This document shows positions 1-11,547 of a stretch of 64,000 nucleotides of DNA, in pieces. Position 1 is the stretch's first letter; every line of letters starts with the position of its first letter. Source of the DNA: Rhizopus arrhizus (lineage: Eukaryota; Mucoromycota; Mucoromycetes; Mucorales; Rhizopodaceae). Location: contig JAKZZE010000009.1 in NCBI GenBank assembly GCA_024220505.1, forward strand, positions 1,914,792-1,978,791, read 5' to 3'. The position numbers and the translations under genes were made by a program. The notes under the pieces were generated by a model. The model had not been told where the DNA came from. It worked only from the letters and a program-made list of their open reading frames with translations, and did no database searches.

Positions 1-99
1 AAGTAGAAGTACTATTTAAAGCAAAGGGAAGATATAGAAGATATTAAATAAACATAGCGAATTTTGAAAAATCATCATTGGCTTTTTTATGACTGTCTT
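1..99. other. AT-rich flank, no feature seen
   Basis: AT-rich sequence before the first solo LTR. No ORF or RNA gene can be supported. Bases 95-99 (gtctt) form one side of the target duplication of that LTR. Confidence 0.5.
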
Positions 100-749
100 T
101 GTTTAGGAAAGGGGAGTTTTAGGTAAATATAATATAGCAATCAAAGATAAAGAAATACTGTTAGAACTTGGTATCTCTTTATTAAGTTAAGATAACTATT
201 GTATGATTCAAGATAAATTCTACATGTAAAAAGTGAGAGTATTTATAGACATGATACGGATAAAGAATTAGGACAGCTTTATAATCAATTTGACAGAATA
301 GATGATTACTATTTCTAATTATTAGTTTAGCCTGTTCCTAGCTTGTATTGTCAATTATGCTATTGGGATGGTTTCAGATATAACTATTTAAGGAGACGGT
401 ACGGATGAATATAAAGACTTTTAGTTCCGTGATTGGATATCATTGCTAACAATAATATCTCAGTCAGAATAAATGTTTTCATGACTAATGATGATCCGGT
501 AAGTAATCGTCATTCCTTATTCAACATGCTCATACTATCACTAAACTATATTACAACCATGTCATCTTATTTGACTATGTGAAGTTAATATGAATAAAGC
601 TTAATATAAAAATCTAATCAAAGTATTTTATTGATCTGTGTTGGGAATAATGTTATAAATGATTCCAAGTTATGTCAACATATTATTCAGGATCATATCT
701 GATTCCTTTTACTAAAATAAAGTGACTATAATCTTATGTATCCTTAACA
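100..749 (-). mobile_element. Solo LTR, family E
   Basis: This 650-bp block reads TGTTAAGGAT...CCTAAACA on the minus strand. It matches almost base for base the plus-strand block at 56100-56749, which is also 650 bp. It has TG...CA ends and is flanked by the same five bases (gtctt at 95-99 and 750-754), as expected of a 5-bp integrase target duplication. No internal retrotransposon sequence adjoins it, so it is a solo LTR left by LTR-LTR recombination. The parent element is not in the window. Confidence 0.85.
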
Positions 750-754
750 GTCTT

Positions 755-1565
755 TCCCTTTTTAAAAAGCTTGTACTTCAAGTACAGTCAATCTCTTTAG
801 TGTATTATATGCATCTTTGTTGCCCTAATTAGTTTGTGTGATATCAAAGCTCTGGCAAATATACACACAAAAATAAAAAGATATGAAGACAAATCGAACA
901 GAGGTTGCTCGTATTTTTTCACCTACTGTATTTGAGGATCTTTCAGGGGGTTCAAGAAAGCAGCTTCTCCACTATAAAATGAGTGTGTTACGTCAGGAAT
1001 TACTTGTTGCCTTTAATTGGCTGGAAGACGTAAAGCTTTTTAATCCGAAAAAGTCTATCTTTTATTTTTATAAAATATGAAGCCTTTTTATACTTTTCAT
1101 AAGATGCTGCGTGATTTATCCAAGAATAGAAAGGAACAAGAGAGGACGAGACTCGATAAAAAGATTGCTTTATTTAATAAGAAAATGATACTCTATTTAT
1201 ACTTTTCATACACGGATAATATTTCATGTCATGGATTAATAATTAATGAGTATGATATAACTGATGACAAATAGATAATGGTTACGTGTTCTTCCATTGT
1301 TATCTTTGTCATCATAAGCATTTATCCATAGAATACTCGTATATGATTGACTGCGATTGACTGTGATTTAGTTCCTGGATTTAATATAATTTAACCGTGC
1401 AATTACGCAGCATCTTATCCTTAATGAAGATTATCCGAATTAACCTGTAGCCTATCTATTGGATATATTTTACATGTAGCTTATTAATACTGTTTTCATA
1501 TCGAGTTATGAATGATGGATACATCACTGCGAAAGGGTTTTAGATTTGATAATACTTAATACTTC
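755..1565 (+). other. Two short unrecognised ORFs in AT-rich DNA
   Basis: Two 65-codon ORFs (883-1080 and 1077-1274) overlap by four bases (ATGA). The first encodes a peptide with a Leu-rich stretch, the second a Lys/Arg-rich peptide. Neither shows a motif or family I recognise. Both lie between an LTR and a gypsy integrase fragment. They may be remnants of an element or chance ORFs. No function is proposed. Confidence 0.2.
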
Positions 1566-1632
1566 CATTGGTAATTACTCGATTCGTATTTCATTGGTAA
1601 TTACTTGATTCGTATTTCATTGGTAGTTAGTG
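1566..1632. repeat. Short tandem repeat, period about 27 bp
   Basis: About two and a half copies of a unit containing attggtaattactcgattcg follow one another, with small differences. It lies just downstream (minus strand) of a gypsy integrase fragment, probably inside that element's LTR. Confidence 0.7.
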
Positions 1633-1730
1633 TTTCCATGGCAACCGGATAATCATTGATTTGATGACGAAAGCCTCTTTGTGACAATATCAGCATGACT
1701 TGTTTTTATTCATCACATCATCCCCTTCTT

Positions 1731-2393
1731 CTAAAGGCTTGGACACCAATTGTTCTCGATCTTCTTGTGTAAACCATGGACGCATGTGTTTTGCATTCGC
1801 CGTTGTGACATACTTGTTGGGATCACTTTGACGAACGACTTAAAGGATGTTCCTTCTTTATTGTTGAAAGCCACTACGATCCAAGGACCAGACCACCGTT
1901 CTTTGGGGAGGCCGGATTTTTCTAAGTTCTTTCTGGCCACAAGGTCTCCAATCTTGTAACAGTATTTTACTCGTTTGCCTTTGTTATAGATTCGCTTTTG
2001 ACGCACTTGAGATTTCTCTATGTTCTTGAGAACACGACCATGGAGTAGCGTCAAGCGGTTGTTCAAATAGGCAGCCCATTGTTCGGTTTCATAGGGTTTC
2101 CTTTGTTTGAGTTCAATATCCGGAATAGTAGGGATTTTTGCCTTTCTTCCATAGAGAGCTTCAAACGGAGAGAATCCAGTACTTGTCTGGGTTGCTGTGT
2201 TATATGCAAACGTAACGAAGGGCAGATGTTGATCCCATTCCAAAGTGTCTTGGTCTGCGCATATAGCCAAACTAGTCTTGATTGTGCGATTGATGCGCTC
2301 CACTAGACCATCCGTTTGCGGGTGTTCTACCGAAGTTAGTGAGCGTTGGATACCTAACGGACTGCCAACCTGAACCATTGCTTCAGGTACATA
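1731..2393 (-). pseudogene. Ty3/gypsy integrase C-terminal fragment
   Basis: The minus-strand frame keeps about 220 residues of the end of a gypsy Pol. It shows the final part of the integrase catalytic core (HPQTDGLVERINRT, with the catalytic Glu), the region around AYNTATQTSTGFSPFEALYG, and the linker GDLVARKN...GPWIVV before the stop. Protease, RT, RNase H and the first integrase Asp residues are absent. The upstream side is cut by a Tc1-like terminal repeat at 2394. Downstream of the stop a purine tract (agaaggggatgatg on the minus strand, near 1717-1730) looks like a polypurine tract before an LTR. It lacks the chromodomain seen in the other two gypsy elements here. It could be the far end of the family D element whose gag lies at 38-41 kb, but that is only a guess from strand and type. 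Confidence 0.75.
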
Positions 2394-2590
2394 CAGTGGG
2401 TGGAAAAATGGTTCCAATGTTTTCGTCTCGCAACTTTAACGCTTTATAGCTTTTGGACTACAAATGGTAACGACTCACAGAAACATGCATTTTGTAGCGC
2501 TTTTACAGCTTATATCAGTGAAAAAAATTTTGTTTGCACTGTTACACAATCTGGAATAAACTAACATTAAGTACAAAAACCAACATTGGT
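2394..2590 (+). mobile_element. Left terminal repeat of Tc1-like family 2
   Basis: It starts CAGTGGGTGGAAAAATGG after a TA and matches the first ~197 bp of the full copy at 38595-40258. It stops in the inner part of the terminal repeat (ccaacattgg), where an LTR A fragment begins. The matching right end of the same family is at 5497-5712. The two may be ends of one element with about 670 bp of the middle missing. Confidence 0.8.
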
Positions 2591-2771
2591 GTTGTAGAAC
2601 AGTAACTGATCGTAGTAGACATTGATAAATATAAGTCTTAATACAAGATCATAATTAAATAAAATAAAAATATAATTTTGTTTAAATAAGATCATACAAT
2701 CAATTCCAATTAAACATGTTCTTTTAGAATATGTTTTGTATTAATTAGAGTTCCTTGATAAGAAGAAGTTG
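2591..2771 (+). mobile_element. Truncated LTR, family A
   Basis: The first ~180 bp of the family A LTR (TGTTGTAGAACAGTAACTG...), differing at a few positions from the copies at 21740 and 27143. It ends abruptly at gataagaagaag, where an LTR B begins. Confidence 0.85.
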
Positions 2772-2827
2772 TTGTAGAACAGCGTCTGATCATAACGGAC
2801 ATTGAATAATCACAACTAAAAGAAGTA
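2772..2827 (+). mobile_element. Truncated LTR, family B
   Basis: The first ~55 bp of the family B LTR (TGTTGTAGAACAGCGTCTG...) up to the TA in agaagTA. The Tc1-like family 1 element starts there. The rest of this LTR is missing on the far side. Confidence 0.85.
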
Positions 2828-4921
2828 CAATAGCGGACAAAACTGGTGCACAAAACTTTTTTTCGGCTTTTAACTACCATTACCTGCTCATGGTAATTGC
2901 AATAGCCATGAAACTGTACTAGAAGGAGGATATACTAGTCATTGTAATTTATGTATGTTCTAAGCATGACATTGTTAAAACTGAGCGATAAGCGTGCTTT
3001 AAATTTATAAAATTTTATATTTTCTAAAAACCGCAAAAGTGGCGAAGACCTTAGACTTTATATAATCATCTCATCTCTTGATATCATCGGATGTTCTTCT
3101 TTGCATATGCTAATAATATGCATGTATATCATTTTCAATAAAAGAACCCGGCTCTTTAACTACTCTTTTCCAAAGATCATCGACCCTTTTTGATCTAGTG
3201 TCGTATCATCATACCTTTGCCATCAATTGCCACCTGGCATGCTTAAGCGGACTTAGGCCGGGATTAGTGGCGGCTAAACTTGTAGCACAGAAGCGCTGTT
3301 ATCAAATATTGAGTTTGTGACATGCGTCGACTTGTGCCTTGTGTTGTAAACATAGTTATTTTCTATATGATATCAGTTGTATTAAAATAAATAACGATAC
3401 ACAAAAGATTAAACTATGATTGAACAATTCCACACTTTTCCAAATTTAGAACAATAAGATCAATATCTGTCATCCTAGAGAGTCTAATCAATTGTCAACC
3501 CCAAAAGTAATTGAATCAAAGTTAATTGACTGGTTATTATTTCTATTGTTCAACTTCAGATGCATATATTAGAACATCGACAAGCTTTAGCTTAATCATT
3601 GGTTCTTCAGCACGACATCGTGACCGAGTCTATATCTTTTATATCTACGCTCACAAAGAATATAAATAGATGCCAACTTTTGATCCATAAAGCGAGGCCT
3701 TTTCGCAATATAAAGAAATCTGCAATAAAGAAGGATTTTAATTTTATATTACTGCTATTGTTTTTTTGTTTAATTTTTTATTTAATCTTGCGATTAAAAC
3801 ACCTTGTGTCATTGTCATACTGAAACGAGAGATTACGACGTTTTAGACCACTATACGCTAGGCTTTTGTGGTATGAAGTAAGCGAAATATATGTGTATAT
3901 TTATGAGTTCATTATACCATCATATACTTGACACACATATTCCGGTCCTCAATATCTAATACAGCCTTAAAACATAACAGAGCAGCCAGCATGCTTCATT
4001 GTTTGATCACCGTGAAAAAATCGCTCAGGTTGCTCGACTTGCTTTCAATATTAGTGTATACTATCTGCATCCATAATGTTCATATTTGTTTCATTGCTAA
4101 AGATAGCAGACTTCCAGCCCTCTATTGTATACAATGGCTTGTCATGATACCACATTCATCGCTTTTTCCGGCTAATACAGCTGATGAAATTCTTCGATTC
4201 CTTACTTCCAGACTCAAAATCTAGCTTCCTACAGTGCCTTCAGACTGACAATTTGCTAATACTGTATCTTAAGGTCCTCAAAATGTGCTGAGCATCGGAA
4301 ACTGTGTGTAACGGACCTTGTCCAAGCTTTAGGTTGGTGATTGAGCTAGTAACTTTCAGACTAAAAGCGGGAGACCTTCATGATCACAAGACATTAAGTT
4401 TCTTTCTTCCCTCTTTCTCCTGTTGATTGTCCATTTAGAGATTCTTGTTATTCTAGAAATATCTGTTGTCGTACGAACTAAGTGTATTCGAGATCTCAGA
4501 GTTTCGTTTTTACAGTTGCTTATTTTCTTAAACATATAAGGCTAGTACTTTGTTATAGTGAATAGGGTAAAAACAAAAGGGGGGATTCAATGGGAAATAC
4601 AAAATAACTATGGTTTTATATATTTTTTAAGAGCTACTAAAATTCACTAATATGCTGTGAAATCTGAAAGCAAACGGGAGAGATATGGGGAAAATTGAAA
4701 GAAGGCTAGACAAGCACCACATTTTTGGCGAAAATTGAAATATGCAAAAAATCACTAAAAATGACCTTATGCCTGGGGGATGTCCGGTACAGTTCCGGTT
4801 TACATAACATAATGTATATTTTGGACTGTCTTTCAGATGGTATATGCCACAAAAGTCGCAGACATATGGCGGAGATACAATGTTGATTTTAATTTTTGTG
4901 CACCAGTTTTGTCCGCTACTG
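2828..4921. mobile_element. Tc1-like family 1, copy 1
   Basis: It is bounded by inverted ends related to CAGTAGCGGACAAAACTGG (here CAATAGCGG at the left) with TA outside. Removing the 460-bp solo LTR at 3342-3801 and its 5-bp duplication leaves 1,629 bp, exactly the length of copy 3 (35955-37583). The interior carries, on the minus strand, a degenerate Tc1-type transposase with no long open frame. The copy is non-autonomous. Its right flank is family 2 transposase sequence rather than the rest of LTR B, so DNA was lost or rearranged at that side. Confidence 0.9.
3342..3801 (+). mobile_element. Solo LTR, family F
   Basis: This 460-bp block begins TGTTGTAAACATAG and ends ATTAAAACA. It interrupts Tc1-like copy 1 and is absent at the matching point of copy 3 (near 36468). 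It is flanked by the 5-bp duplication ccttg (3337-3341 and 3802-3806). The start resembles LTRs A and B. It contains tataaata and aataaag motifs, as promoter-bearing LTRs do. Confidence 0.9.
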
Positions 4922-4923
4922 TA

Positions 4924-5486
4924 GTTCAGATGGTTGCAAATACTTTTGGAGTCGACCAGATGATAAACTTCGACCCCATCATCTCGACTTGACAGTTAAA
5001 GGAGGGGGCGGTGGCATTATGGTATGGGGCTGTATTACCTACGACGGGCCTGGTTATGCATGTTGGATTAGTGAAGGCACAATGAAGGCTTCTGATTATG
5101 TTGGAATTCTTAGTACAACTCTCATGGATAGCCTTAATTACTATGGTTACAATCATCAGGACATCTATTTTCAGCAAGATAACGATCCTAAACACACATC
5201 AAAGCTAGCTAGGCAGTGGTTCAAGGACAACAACTTCAAGTGTGACCATACCTTCAACTGGCCATCACAAAGTCCGGATCTAAACCCAATAGAGCACATC
5301 TGGCACCACCTTAAGCTCAAGTTAAGCGTGTATGATACTAGGGCAAAAGGTGTGCATGAATTATGGGATCGTGTTGAAAAAGAATGGTCTACTTTTACAG
5401 CAGAAGACTGTAGGAGATACATAGACAGTATGCCTGATCGTTGTAGAGCTGTAATTGCAGCGAAGGGCTGTCATACTAGATATTAA
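4924..5486 (+). pseudogene. Tc1-like transposase, C-terminal half (family 2)
   Basis: DDE transposase of the Tc1/mariner superfamily, which cuts and pastes its element at TA sites. This fragment begins at SDGCKY, after the first catalytic Asp. It keeps MVWGCITYDG, the second Asp in FQQDNDPKHTSK, and the Glu in LNPIEHIWHHLK, ending in TRY-stop. It matches codons ~157-343 of the copy at 38999-40030. Unlike that copy it has sense codons where the other has TAA and TAG. The N-terminal DNA-binding half and first Asp are missing, so it cannot be active. Confidence 0.85.
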
Positions 5487-5496
5487 TAAAATAAAG

Positions 5497-5712
5497 CATG
5501 CAGTGGAAAAATGGTTCCAATGTTGGTTTTTGTACTTAATGTTAGTTTACCCCGATTGTGTAACGATGCAAGCAAAATATTTTTTCACTGATATAAGCTG
5601 CAAAAGCGCTACAAAATGCATGTTTTTGTGAGTCGTTACCGTTTGCAGTTCAAAAGTTATAAAGCGTTAAAGTTGCGAGACGAAAACATTGGAACCATTT
5701 TTCCACCCACTG
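5497..5712 (+). mobile_element. Right terminal repeat of Tc1-like family 2
   Basis: A ~215-bp terminal repeat with GTGGAAAAATGGTTCCAATG at its inner edge and the inverse, CATTGGAACCATTTTTCCAC, at its outer edge before CCACTG|TA. It is nearly identical to 40050-40258. Confidence 0.9.
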
Positions 5713-6007
5713 TATATCAAGAGTATGCCAGCTCTTTGTAGAGCAGTCATTAAAGCTAAAGGCGGTTATACACGATATTAAATAAAAGATGATTTAGTTG
5801 GAAAAATTGTTCGAATGCACATGCTTGACGCAATTTGACCTTACTATATATGGAAGTAATCTCATAACCTTAAATTTTTATATGCTATACATGACAGCTG
5901 TCGCCTTCTAATGAGGTATTGTAAGTAGCTCTATCTTATCTGACTGCAGAGATACAAAGCAAAACGTATAAAATTGCAAAACATCCGAACAATTATTCCA
6001 ACCACTG
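5713..6007 (+). mobile_element. Tail of a further Tc1-like element (family 4)
   Basis: The last ~22 codons of a transposase related to, but distinct from, family 2 (SMPALCRAVIKAKGGYTRY, stop at 5779-5781). A ~200-bp terminal repeat follows. It has GTTGGAAAAATTGTTCGAATG-like sequence inside (about 5797-5818) and the inverse outside, ending CCAACCACTG at 6007 before TA. The family 2 right end abuts it at a TA, suggesting family 2 jumped into it. Confidence 0.75.
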
Positions 6008-6627
6008 TAAATAAAGCTCATAAAGAAAAGCGCGCCAGTAGTAAAAAGAATCCAAAGCTATAAGAGGTTATAGACAACAGGGAGCAACAGAAGCCAAAGC
6101 ATCTAAAATTGTATAAAATAAAATATTAATAAAGGTAAACCATGGCATACTTGATTTTTTTACCTTAAAGCTCTTTTACTAACAAAACAGGATGCCAAGA
6201 CATTCATAAAGCTTCAGCCACGAACTAAAGGAATCTAATTTTACTTTTAATAAAGATTACTGAAAGCTATGAATGTATTTACCTTTTGAGCAGATATACA
6301 AAGACCCAAAGGAACTACAGCAGCCATGAATACATGTATGAATGCCTACTACAGCATGTTAGAACTAAAGTTTTCTTTTTTCTTTTTCTTTTTCTTTTTC
6401 TTTTTTTTTTTTACTTACCTTGCGATAACCGGAGCGATGTTGAAAAAGGAAATTGCTGAACAGAAAGAAAAAAAAAGGAACAAAATTTCGAAAAGGAAAT
6501 CTTTTTATATTTTTTTTTTTTTGCTATACTAAGACTGAGTTTCATTGTAAACTCGATGATATTTAAGAAAGATTCAATTTTGATGCCAAGCTCACTTATC
6601 TTTATTTCAAATTACTCTTATAACAAT
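6008..6627. other. Gene-free upstream region with CTTTTT microsatellite
   Basis: AT-rich DNA upstream of the four-exon gene. It holds a pyrimidine repeat (TTTTTC units, about 6370-6412) and T runs. Such pyrimidine tracts are common upstream of fungal genes. No ORF is supported. Confidence 0.5.
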
Positions 6628-8536
6628 ATGTCTGATCGTGGTATTCAATTCAACCCTGCTCCTGCCAATGCTCGTGGCTCTAACTCTGTTGGGCAACCAA
6701 TCGCTGTTCCTTCTCGTGCTGTTGTTCCTGAGCTTGCTTCAAGCGATGCCATTCCAGATAGCTTTGCCTATCCTAGGCCTGGTTTTCCTCCCATGACCCA
6801 TGTTCAGAAGCGAATGCGTGAAGCCGAAGACATGGAGACTGATGAAGTATCTCTTTCTTTTTCCATTTATATGGAGCTAAGAAAAGAAAACGATGGTTTG
6901 AAAGAGATGCTTCGAAAAGAGCAAGAGGAAAAGCGGGCCTTGCAAGTAGCATACAGCAAGCTCAAAGAAGCGTACGATGAGCTTGAAGCAGAATCAGGCA
7001 AAGGCGCAAAGCCGATTGCTATTGCTGTCAAAGTAAGAACATTAAAATTCAATTTTAAACAAATATACTAATCGCTTTTCTCTGAAATATAGGATGCTGT
7101 GAGAAATCACTGCAACAACCTGCCACTATCATCTCAATATGTTCTTGAAAAGCCTTTGAAGTCTGCTGAAAATCAAAGAGTATTTAAATTGCTGCAGGAT
7201 TATGTGAATAGCCATTATTCATATAAAAATACCAACAACCGCGATTTGCGCAAGTACCTCGAGCGCCAATATTATACAAAGAAGGCGGGAATATCCACAG
7301 GTGAAGAGGAAGATCCAGTTGAAGAATTTATAAGAAAACGAAAAGCAGCAAAAGTCACCCGTAGAAGCGCTGTAAGTGCCACATAAAATATTGTAATCGC
7401 ATAACTAACTTTGTTTTTTAGAAAACAAGAGCTCGTAAGGCTATATACGAGCAGTACAAGGATCAAGGCGTTTACGAAAGCTATCCAAACTGTGAGTATT
7501 TGCTTCAACAGCAATACATGTCTGAAGAAGAAGACATGTACAACAATGAAACAATCGATAAGGTGGAGGAAATTCTTCTGGAGCAAAATCCAGATAGAAT
7601 GGCTCCTTTTACTGAAAAGGAACGTATGTCTGTCTTGTGCAAGAAAACAGTTGATTATTTTGAAGTTCGCGTTGTTATGTTCTGGTAAAGTAATTAAGGT
7701 AGCGATAAAAAACCAAAGAATACTTTTTGAGACTGAACTTTATTTAAGACAATCTTAATTGTTAAAAAGAAATCATTACAAAGTCTACTATTTATATTCT
7801 TCTATCAGTTGGCGGGTAAATGAGTTGTTATGAGCGTAGATCCAATAATTGACATGTTTGATTGAAGAATGATCACTGAATCGATTATGAAAATTTTTAA
7901 TTCGTTGTTTTATAGATCTTATTGTTCTTTAACTGATCTGGGAGAATTGTCCCGTCTTCATTGAGAGGAAAGATATATTTATATGAAATGCCTCCAGTCA
8001 GATCATAGTTGACTAGGTACCTGATCCATTATTATTCATTTACAGAAATGATGAATAATAAAGGTCATGACTTATTTATTGTTCATGTTTACTTTATAGG
8101 ATGAATCTAATAGTGATAGTTTTATATAAAAAAGAAGAAGAATATATTTTATTTGATAAAGATTTATCAGTTTTAATATACTTCTTTTAGTTGTGATTAT
8201 TCAATGTCCGTTATGATCAGACGCTGTTCTACAACACGCGTACCAAAGTACAGATCACCTGCTGTAAGCTTAATTAATATCTTTTTAAGCGCAATCAACT
8301 AATTATCCAATATTCAGTGTACCGAATTTTTTAAGCTGTTGGATGATCAGATAGCAAGTGACAAGGCAAAGAGGCAAAGAACTGGAAATAACAGCATCCA
8401 ATTTCTTCCTCGTATACAAAGAAAATGCTCGTTGCCTGTTCCTGACTTCATCAAAAAAGAAAATATAACTGAAGAGAGTATCGCTTGGGCTTTTGGTGGT
8501 GAAATAGAGTTGGATGAAATCAACTTGCTGCTTTAA
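6628..8536 (+). pseudogene. Four-exon gene of unknown function, broken by solo LTR
   Basis: Exons by GT-AG rules: 6628-7032, 7093-7371, 7422-7672 resuming at 8242-8263, and 8318-8536, with all junctions in phase 0. Without the LTR and one copy of its duplication the gene would encode 391 residues. With it, translation stops two codons into the LTR (…EVRV then MFW-stop). Exon 1 has a disordered Pro/Ala-rich N-terminus and a coiled coil (ELRKENDGLKEMLRKEQEEK). Exon 2 is a helical basic module (NQRVFKLLQDYV...DLRKYLERQYYTKK). Exon 3 has an acidic patch (SEEED) and ends YRSPA. Exon 4 begins CTEFFKLLDDQ and is Lys-rich. By eye, exon order, phases and motifs match the gene at 11548-12776. I do not recognise the family. 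An in-frame ATG at 6556 exists, but ATG 6628 has the better context. Confidence 0.75.
7673..8236 (-). mobile_element. Solo LTR, family B, inside an exon
   Basis: A 564-bp LTR in minus orientation (TGTTGTAGAACAGCG at 8236 running down to ...ACATAACA at 7673). It is flanked by cgcgt at 7668-7672 and 8237-8241. It interrupts exon 3 of the four-exon gene between two bases of one codon. Its close match to the copy at 27990-28552 suggests a fairly recent event. Confidence 0.92.
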
Positions 8537-10186
8537 AAAAAAAAAAAAACTTGTGAAATAAATAAAACAAAAAAAAATGAAAGCGGTGTTTAGATCTTTA
8601 AATTTAATTTTTTTTTTTTTACCTTTGTTTCATTCTAGATTTGGTTACAGATAAAATCAGTTTGCCGTTTGTATTGTGGTCTTTGAATCTTATTTTAGAT
8701 TTCTGTTTGATGCTTTCCACCTTCGTCATATTTGGTCCACTTTTATTTTTTTTTAATGAAAAAATTTCTAAAGTACTTTTTTTTTAAAACCCAAATTTAA
8801 AACACTCCTTTTTTTTATTCAAGTTTAAACAATACATTGAATGGAGATTCCTTTTGTAATGTCAATGCTGGGAATGTAATTTTTTTTTTTTTTTTTTTTT
8901 TTTACAATTTCAACATTGCAACTTTTTTTTTTCAAAAGTACTCAGTAACAATATACTTTTTCTTTTGTTTTTTAACCTTTTCATAGAAATCTCAAGACGC
9001 GTAGCATAATAGACATTCATTCCGTTGCCACCTTTTTTTTCTTTACTCTCAAAAAATAAAAATGATTATCAAAAATACTCTGTCTTTTTTATGCCGTGAT
9101 CTTACTATTTAAAACATATCTTTTTCAGCTTTAAAACAAGTTTAACTTCTTTAGAGCCAAAAGAATCCTTCTTTTTTTTATATATTTTATTCAATCTTTT
9201 AAATTTTCTACTATATTCACATTCTTTTTTTTTTGTTCCAATTTATAAACACATACTTTTATACTTATTATTATAGCGATATTATGCACTTATATAAGAG
9301 TTTCATCCCTCTTATTCATATGTGCCTCTTTACTCTTTCTTTTTTTTTTTTTTTTTTTTTTGTTCATTAGTAACCAAAATAAATCTCCTTTTGTATTAAA
9401 CAAAGTTTTTTTTTTTGGTAAAATACGACATGAGAACCGAATAATGCTTGAAAAGAAAACGCCATGGCTCAATCACTTGGATTTCCGAGCTTGTAGGCCA
9501 ATAGAACTGTGTTTTCGATCTTTGTTGAAGTTAAAAAACATTGCACTGAAGTTGAAAAAGCATAGTCTTCCCAATTTGTAATCTTGTATGGCATCATGTA
9601 GCACAACAGAAAATTATTTATTTTTTTAAAAAATACAATGTCTTTTTATTCAACAAACATATTATATACTTTTGATTATTTTTATAGATTTACAATCTAT
9701 TTTTTTCAAGCTTTCTTCTGATATAAAAATCAGCTTTCTAACATTTAAATCTGAGTTCTCACTCATTTAATAGAATTACCACTATCAAAAAAGATCAACT
9801 TTATCAACTTGGATAACGGTGATTGGGTGCAGTGTTCATTTGACACTGCAAATAATAGTGTAAATTGGGTAACAAATCGTTTACCAATCTTGTGAAATAA
9901 TTTACAATCGTGTACAATCAGGTAAGAGATTTATCCACGCACAGCCTCCTGTCTCTGCCACAAATCGTGTAAGTTATTGTTTGCCCTTTGGTTAATTGAT
10001 GGTTCAAGATTTGTGGCCAACACAGGAGACTGTTGGGAGACTTTTTCGTTAACTGATCTTGCAAGATGGATCTTTCATCAGTTACGTTGTGGCTCTTGTT
10101 TATTATCAATTTGACATCTAATGGTGCTTGGTAACCAATCACGCTTTGTAAATCATTACTTTATTTGTCTTTTCGCTCTTTTATAA

Positions 10187-10320
10187 ACCACTCATGTTGC
10201 CTTATATACTTCTTTATTGACCACTCATATTGCATTATATACTTCTTTATGAACCACTTATATAGCTTTATATACTTCTTTATTGACCATTCATATTGCA
10301 ATAAATATTGCTTTATATAC
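10187..10320. repeat. Degenerate tandem repeat, ~41-bp unit
   Basis: Three to four copies of a unit around ccactcatattgcattatata + cttctttat, with small substitutions and indels. Confidence 0.75.
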
Positions 10321-10679
10321 ACAAAAAAATAGGGATTTTGTTTATAAAAAATAGCTTTTTTTTTATTTGAATAAAATAATAATAATACATGGTATTTCTT
10401 TGCTTGTAGCGTTTTAAAAGTGTACTTGACTTACCTAATGTCACCAGAATAGCAGCATCTAATCTAAAAATACATCAATTAGCCTCGTGGAACTCAAAAA
10501 GTTCTCAAAAGAAAAAAAAAAAAAAAAAAAAAAAAGAAAAAAAGAAAAAAAAAAAGCCAAGCTCGAGGATTCAAAGACACAAGGATTCAAAGACTTGGGT
10601 ACTCAAAGCAAAAGAAAAGACATCAGTACTTAAGAACCAAAGCAAAGGCAGAAAAGAGATAGAAAAGGCCAAAGCAAAG

Positions 10680-11065
10680 CAGCATTCATCTATAATAGTT
10701 ATTAGCTATCGTGTATATATAATAAAAGTAATAGTACCTTTCTTTAGATAGACCATGGGAAGAAAACTAGCTAAGCGTATACAAACGACTAAAAAAGCAT
10801 CAGACATCTATAATATTTATTAGCTATTGAGTATATGTAGCAAAAATAATAGCACCTTGCTTTAGATGGGCTAAGAGAAAAACCTTGCTAAGCTTTACCA
10901 ACAAGTAAAAAAAAAAAAAAGGAAGCAGTACGCATCTATAATAATTATTAGTTATTGAGTATATAGTAAAAGTAATAGTACCTTGCTTTAGATGGATCAT
11001 GAGATAAAAAAAAAAAGAAAAAAAAGCATCAGCCAAGCTTATACTAACAAGTAAAAGAAGCAATG
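10680..11065. repeat. Degenerate tandem repeat, ~120-bp unit, three copies
   Basis: Three consecutive blocks share catctataat, attattagctattgagtata, aatagtaccttgctttagatgg and a closing motif like gctaagcttataccaacaag + taaa. The spacers are A-rich and variable in length. Confidence 0.8.
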
Positions 11066-11547
11066 ATAATCATGGGAGAGACTTTATAAAGACCATTTAA
11101 AACATCAAGAAAGGAACAAACACAACTTTACTAAAAAAAAATACCATAAGAATAGAAATAGAATATATATAATGTTAAGAACTTACCTTTTAGAAAGAAT
11201 GTTTTGTTTAAAAAAAAAAAAGAAAAAAAAAAAGGAAAAAAAAAAAAGTACTTTTTTTATAGCCTCATTTTACCAGTGTTACAGTTACCCACTATCGATT
11301 AAAAATAAGTCTTCTTTAATACTGTTTAACTATTGAAACATTCAGAGAGGCTATTCATAAGCAGTTTAAACTTTCTCTTCTTTTTTTTTTTTTTATTTAA
11401 ATGTAATATCTTTAACTCCAAAGGCTTTTTTTTCTTCGCTTTTTTTGTAGAACAAACAAAAGTATCATCTTGTTTTGTGTTCATCTTCAATTTATTTTGT
11501 ACTTATGTTTTTTTTTTTTTTCTTCCATATATAATTTGTTTTAAAAA

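Larger units (their letters stand above)
8537..11547. other. Three kb of low-complexity AT-rich DNA
   Basis: Long T and A runs (for example near 8881-8904, 9341-9361 and 10511-10556) and short tandem repeats, listed separately. An ORF at 9360-9581 is made partly of poly-T and has no recognisable motif. I see no gene here. Confidence 0.5.

Noticed and set aside
7491..7510. A 20-base intron (gtgagt...caacag) in exon 3 of the four-exon gene
   Set aside because: Too short for splicing, and the frame is open through it.
9820..10160. Similarity between 9840-9900 and the inverse of 17140-17200 as a MITE
   Set aside because: Only about 25 loosely matching bases (cactgcaaataat...aattgggta); no inverted ends or duplications.
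10187..11065. CRISPR-like array
   Set aside because: The repeats are degenerate and directly adjacent without unique spacers, in a eukaryotic context.
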